This document shows positions 16,118 through 24,794 of a stretch of DNA of 64,000 nt, piece after piece; within the stretch, counting starts at the first letter, position 1, and every line of letters starts with the position of its first letter. The notes beneath the pieces are model-generated. The model ran no database searches. It was not told where the DNA came from and was given only the letters and a program-made list of their open reading frames with translations. The stretch covers positions 124,001 to 188,000 of the forward strand of contig JBGCET010000014.1 of the NCBI GenBank assembly GCA_045106555.1, written 5' to 3'. The position numbers were made by a program, and so were the translations under genes. The DNA comes from JANQOZ01 sp045106555. GTDB taxonomy: Bacteria > Pseudomonadota > Gammaproteobacteria > Xanthomonadales > SZUA-38.

Positions 16118-16289
16118 GAAGGTACCTGTGCAAAAGGGCGCGATTATGGCAGATCAGAACCCGCATGTGGGCTGCTTGAATGACAGTTATCTCCAATCAG
16201 CACACCGGATACGGGTTTGCTGCCGTATTATCTAGAGTAAGGGCGACGATGGTGGCCCTACCTTCCAAGCAAAGTTTGAGGACAGTCTT

Positions 16290-17354
16290 TTGCAAAATCG
16301 ACAGTGGCAGTTCACCACCTACGTTAAGCCGGACGAATACCCCAGTCGCGATCATTTTACATTGGTTTCCACGCCCATGCCGGAGCCGGCGGAAGGGGAG
16401 GTACTTCTGAAAGTGTTATGGCTGGGCACCAGCCCGGCGCAGCGAATGTACGTCACCAAAGAAAGTAATTTCCACATCAAAGTTGCACCCGGTGAAGTGA
16501 TGAGCGGGCGCGGCGTGGGTGAGGTAATAAAGTCTCGCCACCCTGGCCACAAGGTGGGCGACATCATGGAGGGCACACTGGGTTGGCAGGAGTATGTTGC
16601 GGCGTGCGCAGACCCAAAAGTGGTGGACGGCACTCACGTAACCCCCGTTCGCCCCGTGAACAATCCGGTCAGCCCGTTGAGCACGGTGATTGGGCTGTTC
16701 GGACAACGGGCATTCAGCGCCTACGTGGGCATGATTGAAATCGGTAAGGTGGCCAGCGGCGACGCTGTGCTGGTGTCCTCGGCTGCAGGCGGCGTGGGGT
16801 CGATTGCCTGCCAGCTGGCTAGATTGAAAGGCGCCTCTAAAGTGGTCGGCATGGCGGGCGGCCCGAAAAAATGCCAGTGGCTACTGGACACGGGGCTGTG
16901 TGATGCGGCGATCGATTATCGCCAGGGAAATCTGCCAGAGCAAATTGGCGCGCAATTTCCTGACGGCCTCAACGTGTTTCTCGATAACGTCGGTGGTGAC
17001 ACCTTGGATGGAGCGCTGCAGCACCTGGCCAAGAATGCGCGGATCGCTATTTGCGGGCATATTTCCACCGAGTACATGCGCCCCCGTCCGCCAGGGCCGA
17101 CGCACTACTATCAGCTGCTTTATCAGCGCTCAACGATGGAAGGGTTCTTTGTCTTTGACTATCAATCCCGTTGGCCGGATTTTGAACGCCAGCTACGGGA
17201 GTGGTATGGCGAAGGCAAACTGAAGGTGCTGGACCACGTACTGGACGGCATTGAACATATGCCCGATGCGCTGACCAGCTTGTTTACCGGGGACAATACG
17301 GGCAATTGCGTGGTGCAGGTAGCGGAGGATCCGGCGTCGGTCCCCAGGTTGTAG
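16290..17354 (+). CDS. NADP-dependent oxidoreductase, CurA-like MDR family
   Basis: The 354-residue protein belongs to the zinc-free medium-chain dehydrogenase/reductase group that includes curcumin reductase CurA and prostaglandin/leukotriene reductases. Signs are LLKVLWLGTSPAQRMYV, MSGRGVGEVIKS, the dinucleotide-binding SSAAGGVGSIACQLARLKG, and VFLDNVGGDTLDGAL followed by GHIS. No zinc ligands are seen. It likely reduces alpha,beta-unsaturated ketones with NADPH. The TTG start at 16290 is supported by GAGGAC at 16278-16283 with a 6-nt spacer. It is convergent with the GFA gene. Confidence 0.88.
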   Translation: MQNRQWQFTTYVKPDEYPSRDHFTLVSTPMPEPAEGEVLLKVLWLGTSPAQRMYVTKESNFHIKVAPGEVMSGRGVGEVIKSRHPGHKVGDIMEGTLGWQEYVAACADPKVVDGTHVTPVRPVNNPVSPLSTVIGLFGQRAFSAYVGMIEIGKVASGDAVLVSSAAGGVGSIACQLARLKGASKVVGMAGGPKKCQWLLDTGLCDAAIDYRQGNLPEQIGAQFPDGLNVFLDNVGGDTLDGALQHLAKNARIAICGHISTEYMRPRPPGPTHYYQLLYQRSTMEGFFVFDYQSRWPDFERQLREWYGEGKLKVLDHVLDGIEHMPDALTSLFTGDNTGNCVVQVAEDPASVPRL

Positions 17355-17759
17355 CTATTGCGTAGAGACGTGGGTTAGCCCGTCGTTGAGTGCATTCCAG
17401 GAAATTCGGTGATCAAGCCAGATTTCCCGGGTCGGCTCAACTCGTTCCGGATGATCTAAGGTCGCTATCACCAGGTCAATATGGCTGGGTTCGCGCTGGT
17501 AGCTCATTGCGCAGCCGCATTGGCTGCAGAACGTTCGTTCAATACCCTTTGATGAGGCAAACCGGGTCAGCGTTTTTCCAGCGAGTGTTACCTGATGGCT
17601 TTCCACCTCAACCCAACCCACTGACTCAGCCCCGGCGGTTCGCTGGCAGGACCGGCAGTGGCAGATGGTGGCCGCACCCACATCGCCGCTGATCTCGAAA
17701 CGAATTTCTCCACAGTGACAACGGCCCCGTAACGTAGGGCTTTGCGCATCACTGTGCAT
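17355..17759 (-). CDS. GFA-family (CENP-V/GFA domain) zinc protein
   Basis: The 134-residue protein shows the GFA-domain cysteine pattern: RCHCGEIRFEI, CHCRSCQRTAG and FCSQCGCAMSYQ, which bind zinc. The family was named after a proposed glutathione-dependent formaldehyde-activating enzyme, but most members have no proven activity. The start overlaps the parC stop by one base (TGATG), so it is translationally coupled as the third gene after parE-parC on the minus strand. Confidence 0.87.
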   Translation of the reverse strand: MHSDAQSPTLRGRCHCGEIRFEISGDVGAATICHCRSCQRTAGAESVGWVEVESHQVTLAGKTLTRFASSKGIERTFCSQCGCAMSYQREPSHIDLVIATLDHPERVEPTREIWLDHRISWNALNDGLTHVSTQ

Positions 17760-20011
17760 CAGCTTTCCAACTCCAGGCTGTCGACTTTCTGAAAACCCCG
17801 AGGCAGTTTCCGGCCTCGCTTGGCCCGCTCGCCCAAATAGTGCTCCAAGTCTTTTGCCTTCAGTCGCAGGTGCCTGCCGCCTGAGTAGGCCAGCACGTCG
17901 GCACCCTCAGGCGCGCAGATGACGGCCACCACGTCTTCTTCCCCGGCTTTCAGGAGTTTGGGCGGTATGTTAATAATTTTATTGCCCTTCCCGCGCGCCA
18001 TCTCAGGCAGATCTGCCAGACCAAAGGTCAGCAGATAGCCTCCCGAGGTCACTGCCACGACTCGGTCGGTGGCCGGATCGGTCACCATGGATGGACTCAG
18101 CACACTGGCACCTTTCGGCACCGTTAGCGACGCTTTGCCGGCCTTCGCCCGGGTATGCAGGTTTTCCAGGCTGGTAAAAAACCCATACCCGAAACTCGAT
18201 GCCAGCAGCACCTTGTCATCGTTTTTGCCAATAATTGCGGCACAGAACTGGGCCCCTGCAGCGGGAGAAAAACGCGAGGTCAGCGGCTCACCCTGGCTAC
18301 GGGCGGATGGCAGGGTATGGGTTGCCAATGAGTAGCTGCGACCGTTGCTGTCGAGAAAAATACTCTGTTGGCTGCTGCGCCCGCGCGCACTGGCAAGGAA
18401 TTCGTCGCCGGACTTATAGTTGAGCGCGGCGGCGTCAATCTCGTGGCCTTTGGCCGAACGCACCCAGCCGCCTTTGGACAGCACCACGGTCACGGGTTCA
18501 GCGGGAATCAGGTCCGTTTCGCTCATGGCCTCGGCGGGCTCGCGAGACACAATGGCGCAGCGTCGCTCATCGCCATGTTGTTTCACGTCTGCCGCAATCT
18601 CATCGGCAATCAGTTTCTTGAGTTTGCGCGGTGAGTTCAAAATGCCTTCGAGATGCTGGCGCTCCTCTTCCAGCTCCGCCTGCTCACCGGCAATTTTCAT
18701 TTCTTCAAGCCGCGCCAGATGGCGCAGCTTGAGGTCTAAAATGGCTTCAGACTGGCGTTCGGACAGATTGAAGGTGGACATCAACACCGGTCCGGGCTCA
18801 TCTTCTTCGCGAACGATTCGAATCACCTCATCAATGTTGAGGTAAGCCACCAGCAGACCTTCCAGAATGTGCAGTCGATCCAGCACCTTGTCCAGGCGCC
18901 ACTGCAGCCGACGACGCACGGTTTCGGTGCGGAAGCCCAGCCACTCCAGCAGAATCTGCGCCAGGTTTTTCACCGCGGGTTTGCCGTTGGTGCCAATCAA
19001 ATTCAGATTGACCCGTACGTTGCGTTCCAGGTCTGTGCTGGCAAACAGATGGCTCATCAGTCCAAATACATCCACCCGATTGGAGCGCGGGATCAATACA
19101 AGGCGAGTGGGGTTTTCGTGGTCGCCTTCGTCGCGCAGGTCGTCCAGCATGGGCAGTTTCTTGGCCCGCATCTGAGCCGCAATCTGCTCCATGATTTTCC
19201 CTGGTGATACCTGATGGGGCAGGGCGGTGATCACAATGTTGCCGTCTTCCTTAGCCCACACCGCGCGCAGCTTGATGGAGCCGTGGCCAGTTTCATACAT
19301 GGTCTGGATGTCTTCCGGCGGCGTAATAATCTCCGCGCCGGTGGGAAAATCCGGCCCTTTGATGTGCTCGCACAATTCCGCCACTGACGTTCGGCTGTTG
19401 GCCAGCAGCCGAATGGCGGCGGACGCCACCTCTTTCATATTGTGGGGCGGCACGTCGGTGGCCATACCCACGGCAATGCCCGAGGCGCCGTTCAGCAGCA
19501 CGTTGGGCAGGCGGGCCGGCAGCAGGCAGGGCTCACTTAAGGTGCCGTCGAAGTTGGGCTGCCATTCCACCGTGCCCTGACCCAGTTCGCTGAGCAGCAC
19601 TTTGGCGTAGGCGGAAAGCCGGGACTCGGTGTAGCGCATGGCGGCAAATGATTTGGGGTCGTCCACCGAGCCAAAGTTGCCCTGGCCATCTACCAGCGGA
19701 TAGCGGTAGGAAAACGGCTGGGCCATCAGCACCATGGCCTCATAGCAGGCGCTGTCGCCATGGGGATGGAACTTACCAATCACATCACCCACGGTACGGG
19801 CGGATTTCTTGTGCTTGGAGCTGGCTGACAGACCCAGTTCCGACATGGCGTAGATAATGCGCCGCTGCACCGGCTTGAGGCCGTCAGCGATGCTGGGCAG
19901 GGCGCGATCGAGCACCACATACATGGAGTAGTCCAGGTAGGCTTTTTCGGCGTAGTCCCGAAGGGCAATCTGCTCAAAACCGCCCGGTGGCGTTTCTATG
20001 GACTGGGACAT
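17759..20011 (-). CDS. parC: DNA topoisomerase IV subunit A
   Basis: The 750-residue protein is ParC, the cleavage and rejoining subunit that decatenates daughter chromosomes with ParE. The active-site Tyr lies in FAAMRYTESRLS (about residue 120), and the breakage-reunion domain begins YAEKAYLDYSMYVVLDRALP. The quinolone-resistance region reads HGDSACYEAMVLMAQPFSYR with the ancestral Ser and Glu, as in susceptible E. coli. The C-terminal beta-pinwheel has repeat units such as RGRSSQQSIFLDSNGRSYSL. Length matches E. coli ParC (752). It follows parE after 73 bp. Confidence 0.97.
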   Translation of the reverse strand: MSQSIETPPGGFEQIALRDYAEKAYLDYSMYVVLDRALPSIADGLKPVQRRIIYAMSELGLSASSKHKKSARTVGDVIGKFHPHGDSACYEAMVLMAQPFSYRYPLVDGQGNFGSVDDPKSFAAMRYTESRLSAYAKVLLSELGQGTVEWQPNFDGTLSEPCLLPARLPNVLLNGASGIAVGMATDVPPHNMKEVASAAIRLLANSRTSVAELCEHIKGPDFPTGAEIITPPEDIQTMYETGHGSIKLRAVWAKEDGNIVITALPHQVSPGKIMEQIAAQMRAKKLPMLDDLRDEGDHENPTRLVLIPRSNRVDVFGLMSHLFASTDLERNVRVNLNLIGTNGKPAVKNLAQILLEWLGFRTETVRRRLQWRLDKVLDRLHILEGLLVAYLNIDEVIRIVREEDEPGPVLMSTFNLSERQSEAILDLKLRHLARLEEMKIAGEQAELEEERQHLEGILNSPRKLKKLIADEIAADVKQHGDERRCAIVSREPAEAMSETDLIPAEPVTVVLSKGGWVRSAKGHEIDAAALNYKSGDEFLASARGRSSQQSIFLDSNGRSYSLATHTLPSARSQGEPLTSRFSPAAGAQFCAAIIGKNDDKVLLASSFGYGFFTSLENLHTRAKAGKASLTVPKGASVLSPSMVTDPATDRVVAVTSGGYLLTFGLADLPEMARGKGNKIINIPPKLLKAGEEDVVAVICAPEGADVLAYSGGRHLRLKAKDLEHYLGERAKRGRKLPRGFQKVDSLELES

Positions 20012-20084
20012 CGTTATACCTTCAATCGATAGGGTTACGGATCACCCGGCCTTCGTGGAAGGTGCCAGGTGCCTCGCAGGGCAA

Positions 20085-21965
20085 TTAAATCTCAGCCAGG
20101 TCGCCCTTCTTTTCCAGCCAGGCTTTGCGGTCGCTGGCGCGCTTTTTGGCCAGCAGCATGTCCATCAGCGGGCGGGTCTTGTCGCCCGGTTCCAGGGTTA
20201 GCTGCACCAGTCGGCGGGTGTCGGGTTCGATGGCGCTTTCCTTCAGCTGGGCCGGGCTCATTTCGCCCAGTCCCTTAAAGCGGGTGACGGCAATTTTTAC
20301 GTTGCGCTTTTCCCGCTGAATTTTTTCGATCAGATGCTCGCGCTCGGCTTCGTCCAGGGCATAGTACTTTTCTTTCCCCGCATCGATTCGAAACAGTGGC
20401 GGCATGGCGACAAAAATATGCCCGTCGCGGACCAGTGGCTCGAAATGGCGCAAAAACAGCGCGCACAAAAGGGTAGCGATGTGCAGGCCGTCGCTGTCGG
20501 CGTCTGCCAACACAATGACTTTGCCGTAGCGCAGTCCCTCAAGGTCTTCGCTGCCCGGATCCACGCCAATGGCTACGGACAAATCGTGTACTTCCTGAGA
20601 GGCCAGCACTGAACCGGACTCCACTTCCCAGGTGTTCAGGATTTTGCCCCGCAGCGGCATGATGGCCTGAAACTCCCGGTTACGGGCCTGCTTGGCGGAG
20701 CCGCCGGCCGAGTCGCCCTCCACCAGAAATATCTCGGTGCGGGCGGTTTCCTGTGAGGTGCAGTCCGACAGCTTGCCGGGCAGGGCAGGGCCTGAGGTGA
20801 TTTTCTTGCGCACCACCTTTTTGGCCGCTTTCAGGCGTTTCTGCGCGTTGGAGATGGCCAGCTGGGCGATGGCTTCGCCGGCTGCGACATTGTTATGCAG
20901 CCAGAGAGTGAAGGCATCTTTTATAATGCCGGTAACCAGGCCAGCAGCTTCCCGGGTGGACAGACGCTCTTTGGTTTGACCCGAGAATTGCGGGTCTTCC
21001 AGCTTGATGGACAATATGTAGCTGATGCGTTCCCAGGCATCTTCTGGGGCCAGCTTGATGCCCCGGGGCAACAGGTTATGAATATCGCAGAATTCTCGCA
21101 GGGCTTCGGTCAGGCCGGTGCGCAAGCCGTTCACGTGGGTGCCGCCCTGGCCGGTAGGGATCAGGTTGACGTAGCTTTCCTGCACCAGTTCGCCTTCGGG
21201 TACCCAGCACAATGCCCAGTCCACCGATTCTGTGTCGGTATCCTTGTTGCCAACAATGGCTTCCTCGGGAAGTGTCGCAAAGCCTTCCAGTTCGCCGCTC
21301 AGGTAGTCGAACAAGCCGTCTTCGTAGAACCACTCGTCTTTATCGCCGGTTTTCTCGTCTTTCAGACGAACGGTCAGGCCGGGACACAACACCGCTTTGG
21401 CGCGCAGTACATGACGCAGTTTGGTCAGCGAAATGCGGGCGCTATCGAAGTAGCTGGGGTCGGGCCAAAACCGAACCCGGGTGCCGGTGTTGCGCTGGCC
21501 TACGCTGCCAGTGACCGCCAGGTCGCTGGTTTTTTCGCCGCTGGCAAAACTAATGTGGTGCTCGGTGGCATCGCGCTTTATCCAAACGTCCAGCTTCGAC
21601 GACAGCGCGTTGACGACAGAAACTCCCACGCCGTGCAGACCACCGGAGAATTGATAGTTCTTGTTGGAAAATTTGCCGCCGGCGTGCAGTTTGGTCAGGA
21701 TTACTTCAACCCCGGGGATGCCTTCTTCGGGATGTAAGTCCACGGGCATACCACGGCCATCATCGGAGACTTCTACCGATCCATCTTTGTAGACGGTGAC
21801 ATCCACAAGTTTGGCATGACCGGCCACGGCTTCATCGACGCTATTGTCGATAACCTCCTGGGCCAGGTGGTTGGGGCGGGATGTATCGGTGTACATGCCC
21901 GGACGGCGCTGAACGGGCTCAAGCCCGGAAAGAACCTCAATATCTTCGGCGGTATAGCGACTCAT
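20085..21965 (-). CDS. parE: DNA topoisomerase IV subunit B
   Basis: ParE is the ATPase subunit of topoisomerase IV. I start it at ATG 21965 (MSRYTAEDIEVLSGLEPVQ), giving 626 residues; the open frame extends to 22061 but the extra 32 residues are not family-like. The GHKL ATPase domain shows EVIDNSVDEAVAGH (Mg-binding Asn/Glu) and GGLHGVGVSVVNALS, and the TOPRIM domain shows EIFLVEGDSAGGSAKQARN and VLADADSDGLHI. Length agrees with E. coli ParE (630). It is divergent from pyrG and leads the parE-parC-GFA unit. Confidence 0.97.
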   Translation of the reverse strand: MSRYTAEDIEVLSGLEPVQRRPGMYTDTSRPNHLAQEVIDNSVDEAVAGHAKLVDVTVYKDGSVEVSDDGRGMPVDLHPEEGIPGVEVILTKLHAGGKFSNKNYQFSGGLHGVGVSVVNALSSKLDVWIKRDATEHHISFASGEKTSDLAVTGSVGQRNTGTRVRFWPDPSYFDSARISLTKLRHVLRAKAVLCPGLTVRLKDEKTGDKDEWFYEDGLFDYLSGELEGFATLPEEAIVGNKDTDTESVDWALCWVPEGELVQESYVNLIPTGQGGTHVNGLRTGLTEALREFCDIHNLLPRGIKLAPEDAWERISYILSIKLEDPQFSGQTKERLSTREAAGLVTGIIKDAFTLWLHNNVAAGEAIAQLAISNAQKRLKAAKKVVRKKITSGPALPGKLSDCTSQETARTEIFLVEGDSAGGSAKQARNREFQAIMPLRGKILNTWEVESGSVLASQEVHDLSVAIGVDPGSEDLEGLRYGKVIVLADADSDGLHIATLLCALFLRHFEPLVRDGHIFVAMPPLFRIDAGKEKYYALDEAEREHLIEKIQREKRNVKIAVTRFKGLGEMSPAQLKESAIEPDTRRLVQLTLEPGDKTRPLMDMLLAKKRASDRKAWLEKKGDLAEI

Positions 21966-22011
21966 AAGAACAAAAAATGGCTGGAAACAGCGACAAAACG
22001 GCAGTCGACGG

Positions 22012-22040
22012 ATAGTGGCCGTTTTCTTAAGGCAATGCAA
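22012..22040 (-). promoter_or_regulatory. Possible sigma-70 promoter for parE
   Basis: On the minus strand, TTGCAT (22040-22035) and CACTAT (22017-22012) are separated by 17 bp. Transcription would start about 40 nt before the parE ATG. The -10 hexamer is a weak match, so this is tentative. Confidence 0.3.
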
Positions 22041-22056
22041 CATCGATGGTGAAAAA

Positions 22057-22095
22057 CCCAATATGTTGGGCTTGAGACATCAACAAACCCAACAT
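22057..22095. repeat. Interleaved inverted repeats between parE and pyrG
   Basis: CCCAATATGTTGGG (22057-22070) is an inverted repeat with a 4-nt centre. Its right half, extended to ATGTTGGGCTTG (22063-22074), also pairs with CAAACCCAACAT (22084-22095) with one mismatch. Thus one central half-site has two partners. The element lies upstream of both the parE and pyrG promoter candidates and looks like a multi-site operator. Confidence 0.45.
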
Positions 22096-22167
22096 CTGGG
22101 AAAGCTTCGCAACGGCCGGCCAATGGTCGGATAAACTCGCGAGTTACGGTGAATTTAAAAACAGTCG

Positions 22168-22196
22168 TTGGGGAGGGGGCGGGAATCGGCTACAAT
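22168..22196 (+). promoter_or_regulatory. Putative sigma-70 promoter of pyrG
   Basis: TTGGGG (22168-22173) and TACAAT (22191-22196) are spaced by 17 bp. The predicted transcript has a leader of about 85 nt before the pyrG ATG at 22288. No terminator hairpin with a T run is seen in that leader. Confidence 0.55.
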
Positions 22197-22287
22197 CACC
22201 TCCCGTTATGTCTAACGGATTCCACCTTTTTAACCCCTGTTTCCCGTGCGCCGAGATTCGCGCGGAAGACGTATCCCGGAGTGCGAT

Positions 22288-23937
22288 ATGGCCGCGCTGA
22301 TTTTTGTAACTGGCGGCGTGGTGTCGTCGCTGGGTAAAGGCATTACCTCGGCGTCACTGGCTGCCATATTGGAAGCTCGAGGCCTGAAGGTCACCATGAT
22401 GAAGCTTGATCCCTATATCAATGTGGATCCAGGCACCATGAGCCCCTATCAGCACGGAGAGGTTTATGTCACCGAGGATGGTGCTGAAACCGACCTGGAT
22501 CTGGGGCACTACGAACGCTTTGTCAGTACGCGCATGAGCCGGGATAACAACTACACCACCGGTCAGATCTACGAAAATGTGATTCGAAAAGAGCGCCGAG
22601 GGGAGTATCTGGGCGGCACGGTACAGGTGATTCCGCACATTACCGACGAGATTAAAGCCTGTATCCGGCGAGCGTCCGAAGGGTATGACGTGGCCATGAT
22701 CGAAATTGGCGGTACCGTCGGCGATATTGAGTCGCTGCCGTTTATGGAGGCGATACGCCAGTTGGGTGTAGAGCTTGGCCCTCAGCGGGCACTATTTATG
22801 CATCTGACTCTGGTGCCGTACATTAAGGCGGCCGGGGAAATCAAAACCAAACCCACCCAACACTCGGTGAAAGAATTGCGCTCCATTGGCATTCAGCCCG
22901 ATATCTTGCTGTGCCGCAGCGAGCAGTCGTTGTCAGAGGAAGATCGACGCAAGATTGCGCTGTTTACCAGCGTACAGGAGCGGGCCGTTATCTCCGCGGT
23001 GGACGTTCCCTACATCTATGAGCTGCCGCTGTGGTTTCGCAATCAGGCTTTGGATGAGATTGTGATCGAGCGCCTCGGTCTGGACGCTGGCGCGCCAGAC
23101 CTGTCCAAATGGCAGGCGGTGGCTGATGCCAATAAGCGGCCAAAAACCGAAGTGACGGTGGCCATGGTTGGTAAATACATGGAGCATTCCGACGCGTACA
23201 AGTCTCTCACTGAAGCGTTGGACCACGGCGGGCTGCATCAGGGCATTAAGGTCAACATTCGCCGCGTGGACTCTGCTCGAGTGTTGGTGGAGGGCTCAAG
23301 TTCGCTGGAAGGCGCGGACGCAATCTTAGTGCCGGGTGGGTTCGGTGAGCGGGGCTTTGAGGGCAAGGTGGCGGCAGCGCGTTTTGCCAGAGAAAACCAT
23401 ATCCCCTATCTCGGCATCTGCCTCGGACTGCAGGTGGCCGTGGTGGATTTTGCCCGAGAGGTGTGTGGCTTGGAAGGAGCGAACAGTACTGAAATGGATC
23501 CTGCCAGCCCCCATCCGGTGATTGGCCTGATCACCGAGTGGCGCGGCCCCAACGGCGAGGTGGAAGTGCGTGATGAAAACAGCGACATGGGCGGCACCAT
23601 GCGGCTAGGTGCACAGGACTGCCATCTTACTCCCGGGTCGCTTATCAGTCAGGTGTATGGATCTGAAGTCATTTCTGAGCGTCATCGCCATCGCTATGAG
23701 TTTAATAACTTTTATCGTGAAGTGTTGAGCGATAACGGGCTCAAGCTGGTGGGTTTTTCTGCTGACCAAAACTTGGTGGAGATTGTCGAATTACCCGATC
23801 ACCCCTGGTTTGTGGCGGTGCAGTTCCACCCGGAATTCACCTCCACACCCAGGGACGGTCATCCGCTGTTTATGCGCTTTATTGAGGCGGCCCTGGTGTT
23901 CAAAACCCAATCTCGTCAGGCAGCGGTGAACGTATGA
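22288..23937 (+). CDS. pyrG: CTP synthase
   Basis: PyrG makes CTP from UTP, ATP and glutamine. ATG 22288 is chosen (MAALIFVTGGVVSSLGKG, GGAG at 22278-22281), giving 549 residues against 545 in E. coli; an upstream in-frame ATG at 22246 only adds leader. The synthetase domain shows LDPYINVDPGTMSPYQHGEV and KTKPTQHSVKELRSIGI. The C-terminal class I glutamine amidotransferase has its nucleophile Cys in YLGICLGLQVAVVDFAR and the His/Glu pair in VQFHPEFTS. It overlaps kdsA by ATGA and leads pyrG-kdsA-eno. Confidence 0.98.
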   Translation: MAALIFVTGGVVSSLGKGITSASLAAILEARGLKVTMMKLDPYINVDPGTMSPYQHGEVYVTEDGAETDLDLGHYERFVSTRMSRDNNYTTGQIYENVIRKERRGEYLGGTVQVIPHITDEIKACIRRASEGYDVAMIEIGGTVGDIESLPFMEAIRQLGVELGPQRALFMHLTLVPYIKAAGEIKTKPTQHSVKELRSIGIQPDILLCRSEQSLSEEDRRKIALFTSVQERAVISAVDVPYIYELPLWFRNQALDEIVIERLGLDAGAPDLSKWQAVADANKRPKTEVTVAMVGKYMEHSDAYKSLTEALDHGGLHQGIKVNIRRVDSARVLVEGSSSLEGADAILVPGGFGERGFEGKVAAARFARENHIPYLGICLGLQVAVVDFAREVCGLEGANSTEMDPASPHPVIGLITEWRGPNGEVEVRDENSDMGGTMRLGAQDCHLTPGSLISQVYGSEVISERHRHRYEFNNFYREVLSDNGLKLVGFSADQNLVEIVELPDHPWFVAVQFHPEFTSTPRDGHPLFMRFIEAALVFKTQSRQAAVNV

Positions 23938-24785
23938 AGCTGTGTCACTTTGAGGCGGACAATCGCCAGCCGCTGTTCCTGATTGCCGGACCCTGCGTCA
24001 TTGAATCTGAGCAGTTAGCGCTGGACACCGCCGGCATGCTGAAAGAGATTTGTGAGGGACTGGATATCCCGTTTATCTACAAGTCCTCCTTTGACAAAGC
24101 GAACCGATCATCACTGAGCAGTTTCCGAGGGCTGGGCACCGAGGCGGGCCTGAAGATTTTGCAAACGGTGAAAGATCAATTAAACGTCCCAGTCCTGACC
24201 GACGTTCACGAAGATACGCCCATGGCAGAGGTTGCGGCGGTGGTTGATGTGCTGCAGACACCGGCATTTTTGTGTCGACAAACCAACTTCATTCTCAACG
24301 TGTGCAGTCAGGGCAGGCCGGTCAACATCAAGAAAGGCCAATTCCTAGCGCCCTGGGATATGCAGAACGTGGTGGATAAAGCTCGTTCCACTGGCAATGA
24401 ACAGATTATGGTCTGTGAGCGAGGGGCAAGCTTCGGTTACAACAATCTGGTGTCGGACATGCGGTCCCTGCCGACGTTAAGACAAACCGGCTGCCCGGTA
24501 GTGTTTGATGCCACTCACAGTGTGCAGTTGCCTGGCGGTCAGGGCGCCTCTTCTGGCGGCCAGCGCGAGCATGTGCCGGTATTGGCCCGAGCGGCCGTGG
24601 CGGTGGGCGTAGCCGGCGTGTTTATGGAAACCCATCCGGATCCGGCTAAAGCGCTTTCTGATGGGCCTAACGCCTGGCCGCTGGCGCGCATGGCCGCGCT
24701 GTTGGGGCAGCTCAAGCAGCTGGACCTGGTGGCCAAATCTCAACCCTATATGGAAACCACCCTCGATAACGACGTTGGAAAATAA
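23934..24785 (+). CDS. kdsA: 3-deoxy-D-manno-octulosonate 8-phosphate synthase
   Basis: KdsA condenses phosphoenolpyruvate with arabinose 5-phosphate to KDO 8-phosphate for the lipopolysaccharide core. The 283-residue protein shows LFLIAGPCVIESEQLALD, YKSSFDKANRSSLSSFRG, FLCRQTNFILN, the KKGQFLAPWDMQNVVDK loop and VFDATHSVQLPGGQG. It is coupled to pyrG and is 9 bp upstream of eno, whose product's metabolite phosphoenolpyruvate is its substrate. Presence of KdsA indicates a LPS-bearing outer membrane. Confidence 0.98.
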   Translation: MKLCHFEADNRQPLFLIAGPCVIESEQLALDTAGMLKEICEGLDIPFIYKSSFDKANRSSLSSFRGLGTEAGLKILQTVKDQLNVPVLTDVHEDTPMAEVAAVVDVLQTPAFLCRQTNFILNVCSQGRPVNIKKGQFLAPWDMQNVVDKARSTGNEQIMVCERGASFGYNNLVSDMRSLPTLRQTGCPVVFDATHSVQLPGGQGASSGGQREHVPVLARAAVAVGVAGVFMETHPDPAKALSDGPNAWPLARMAALLGQLKQLDLVAKSQPYMETTLDNDVGK

Positions 24786-24794
24786 GGACGTTCA

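Noticed and set aside
20895..21737. 280-codon open frame on the plus strand
   Set aside because: It is antisense to parE, a certain gene.
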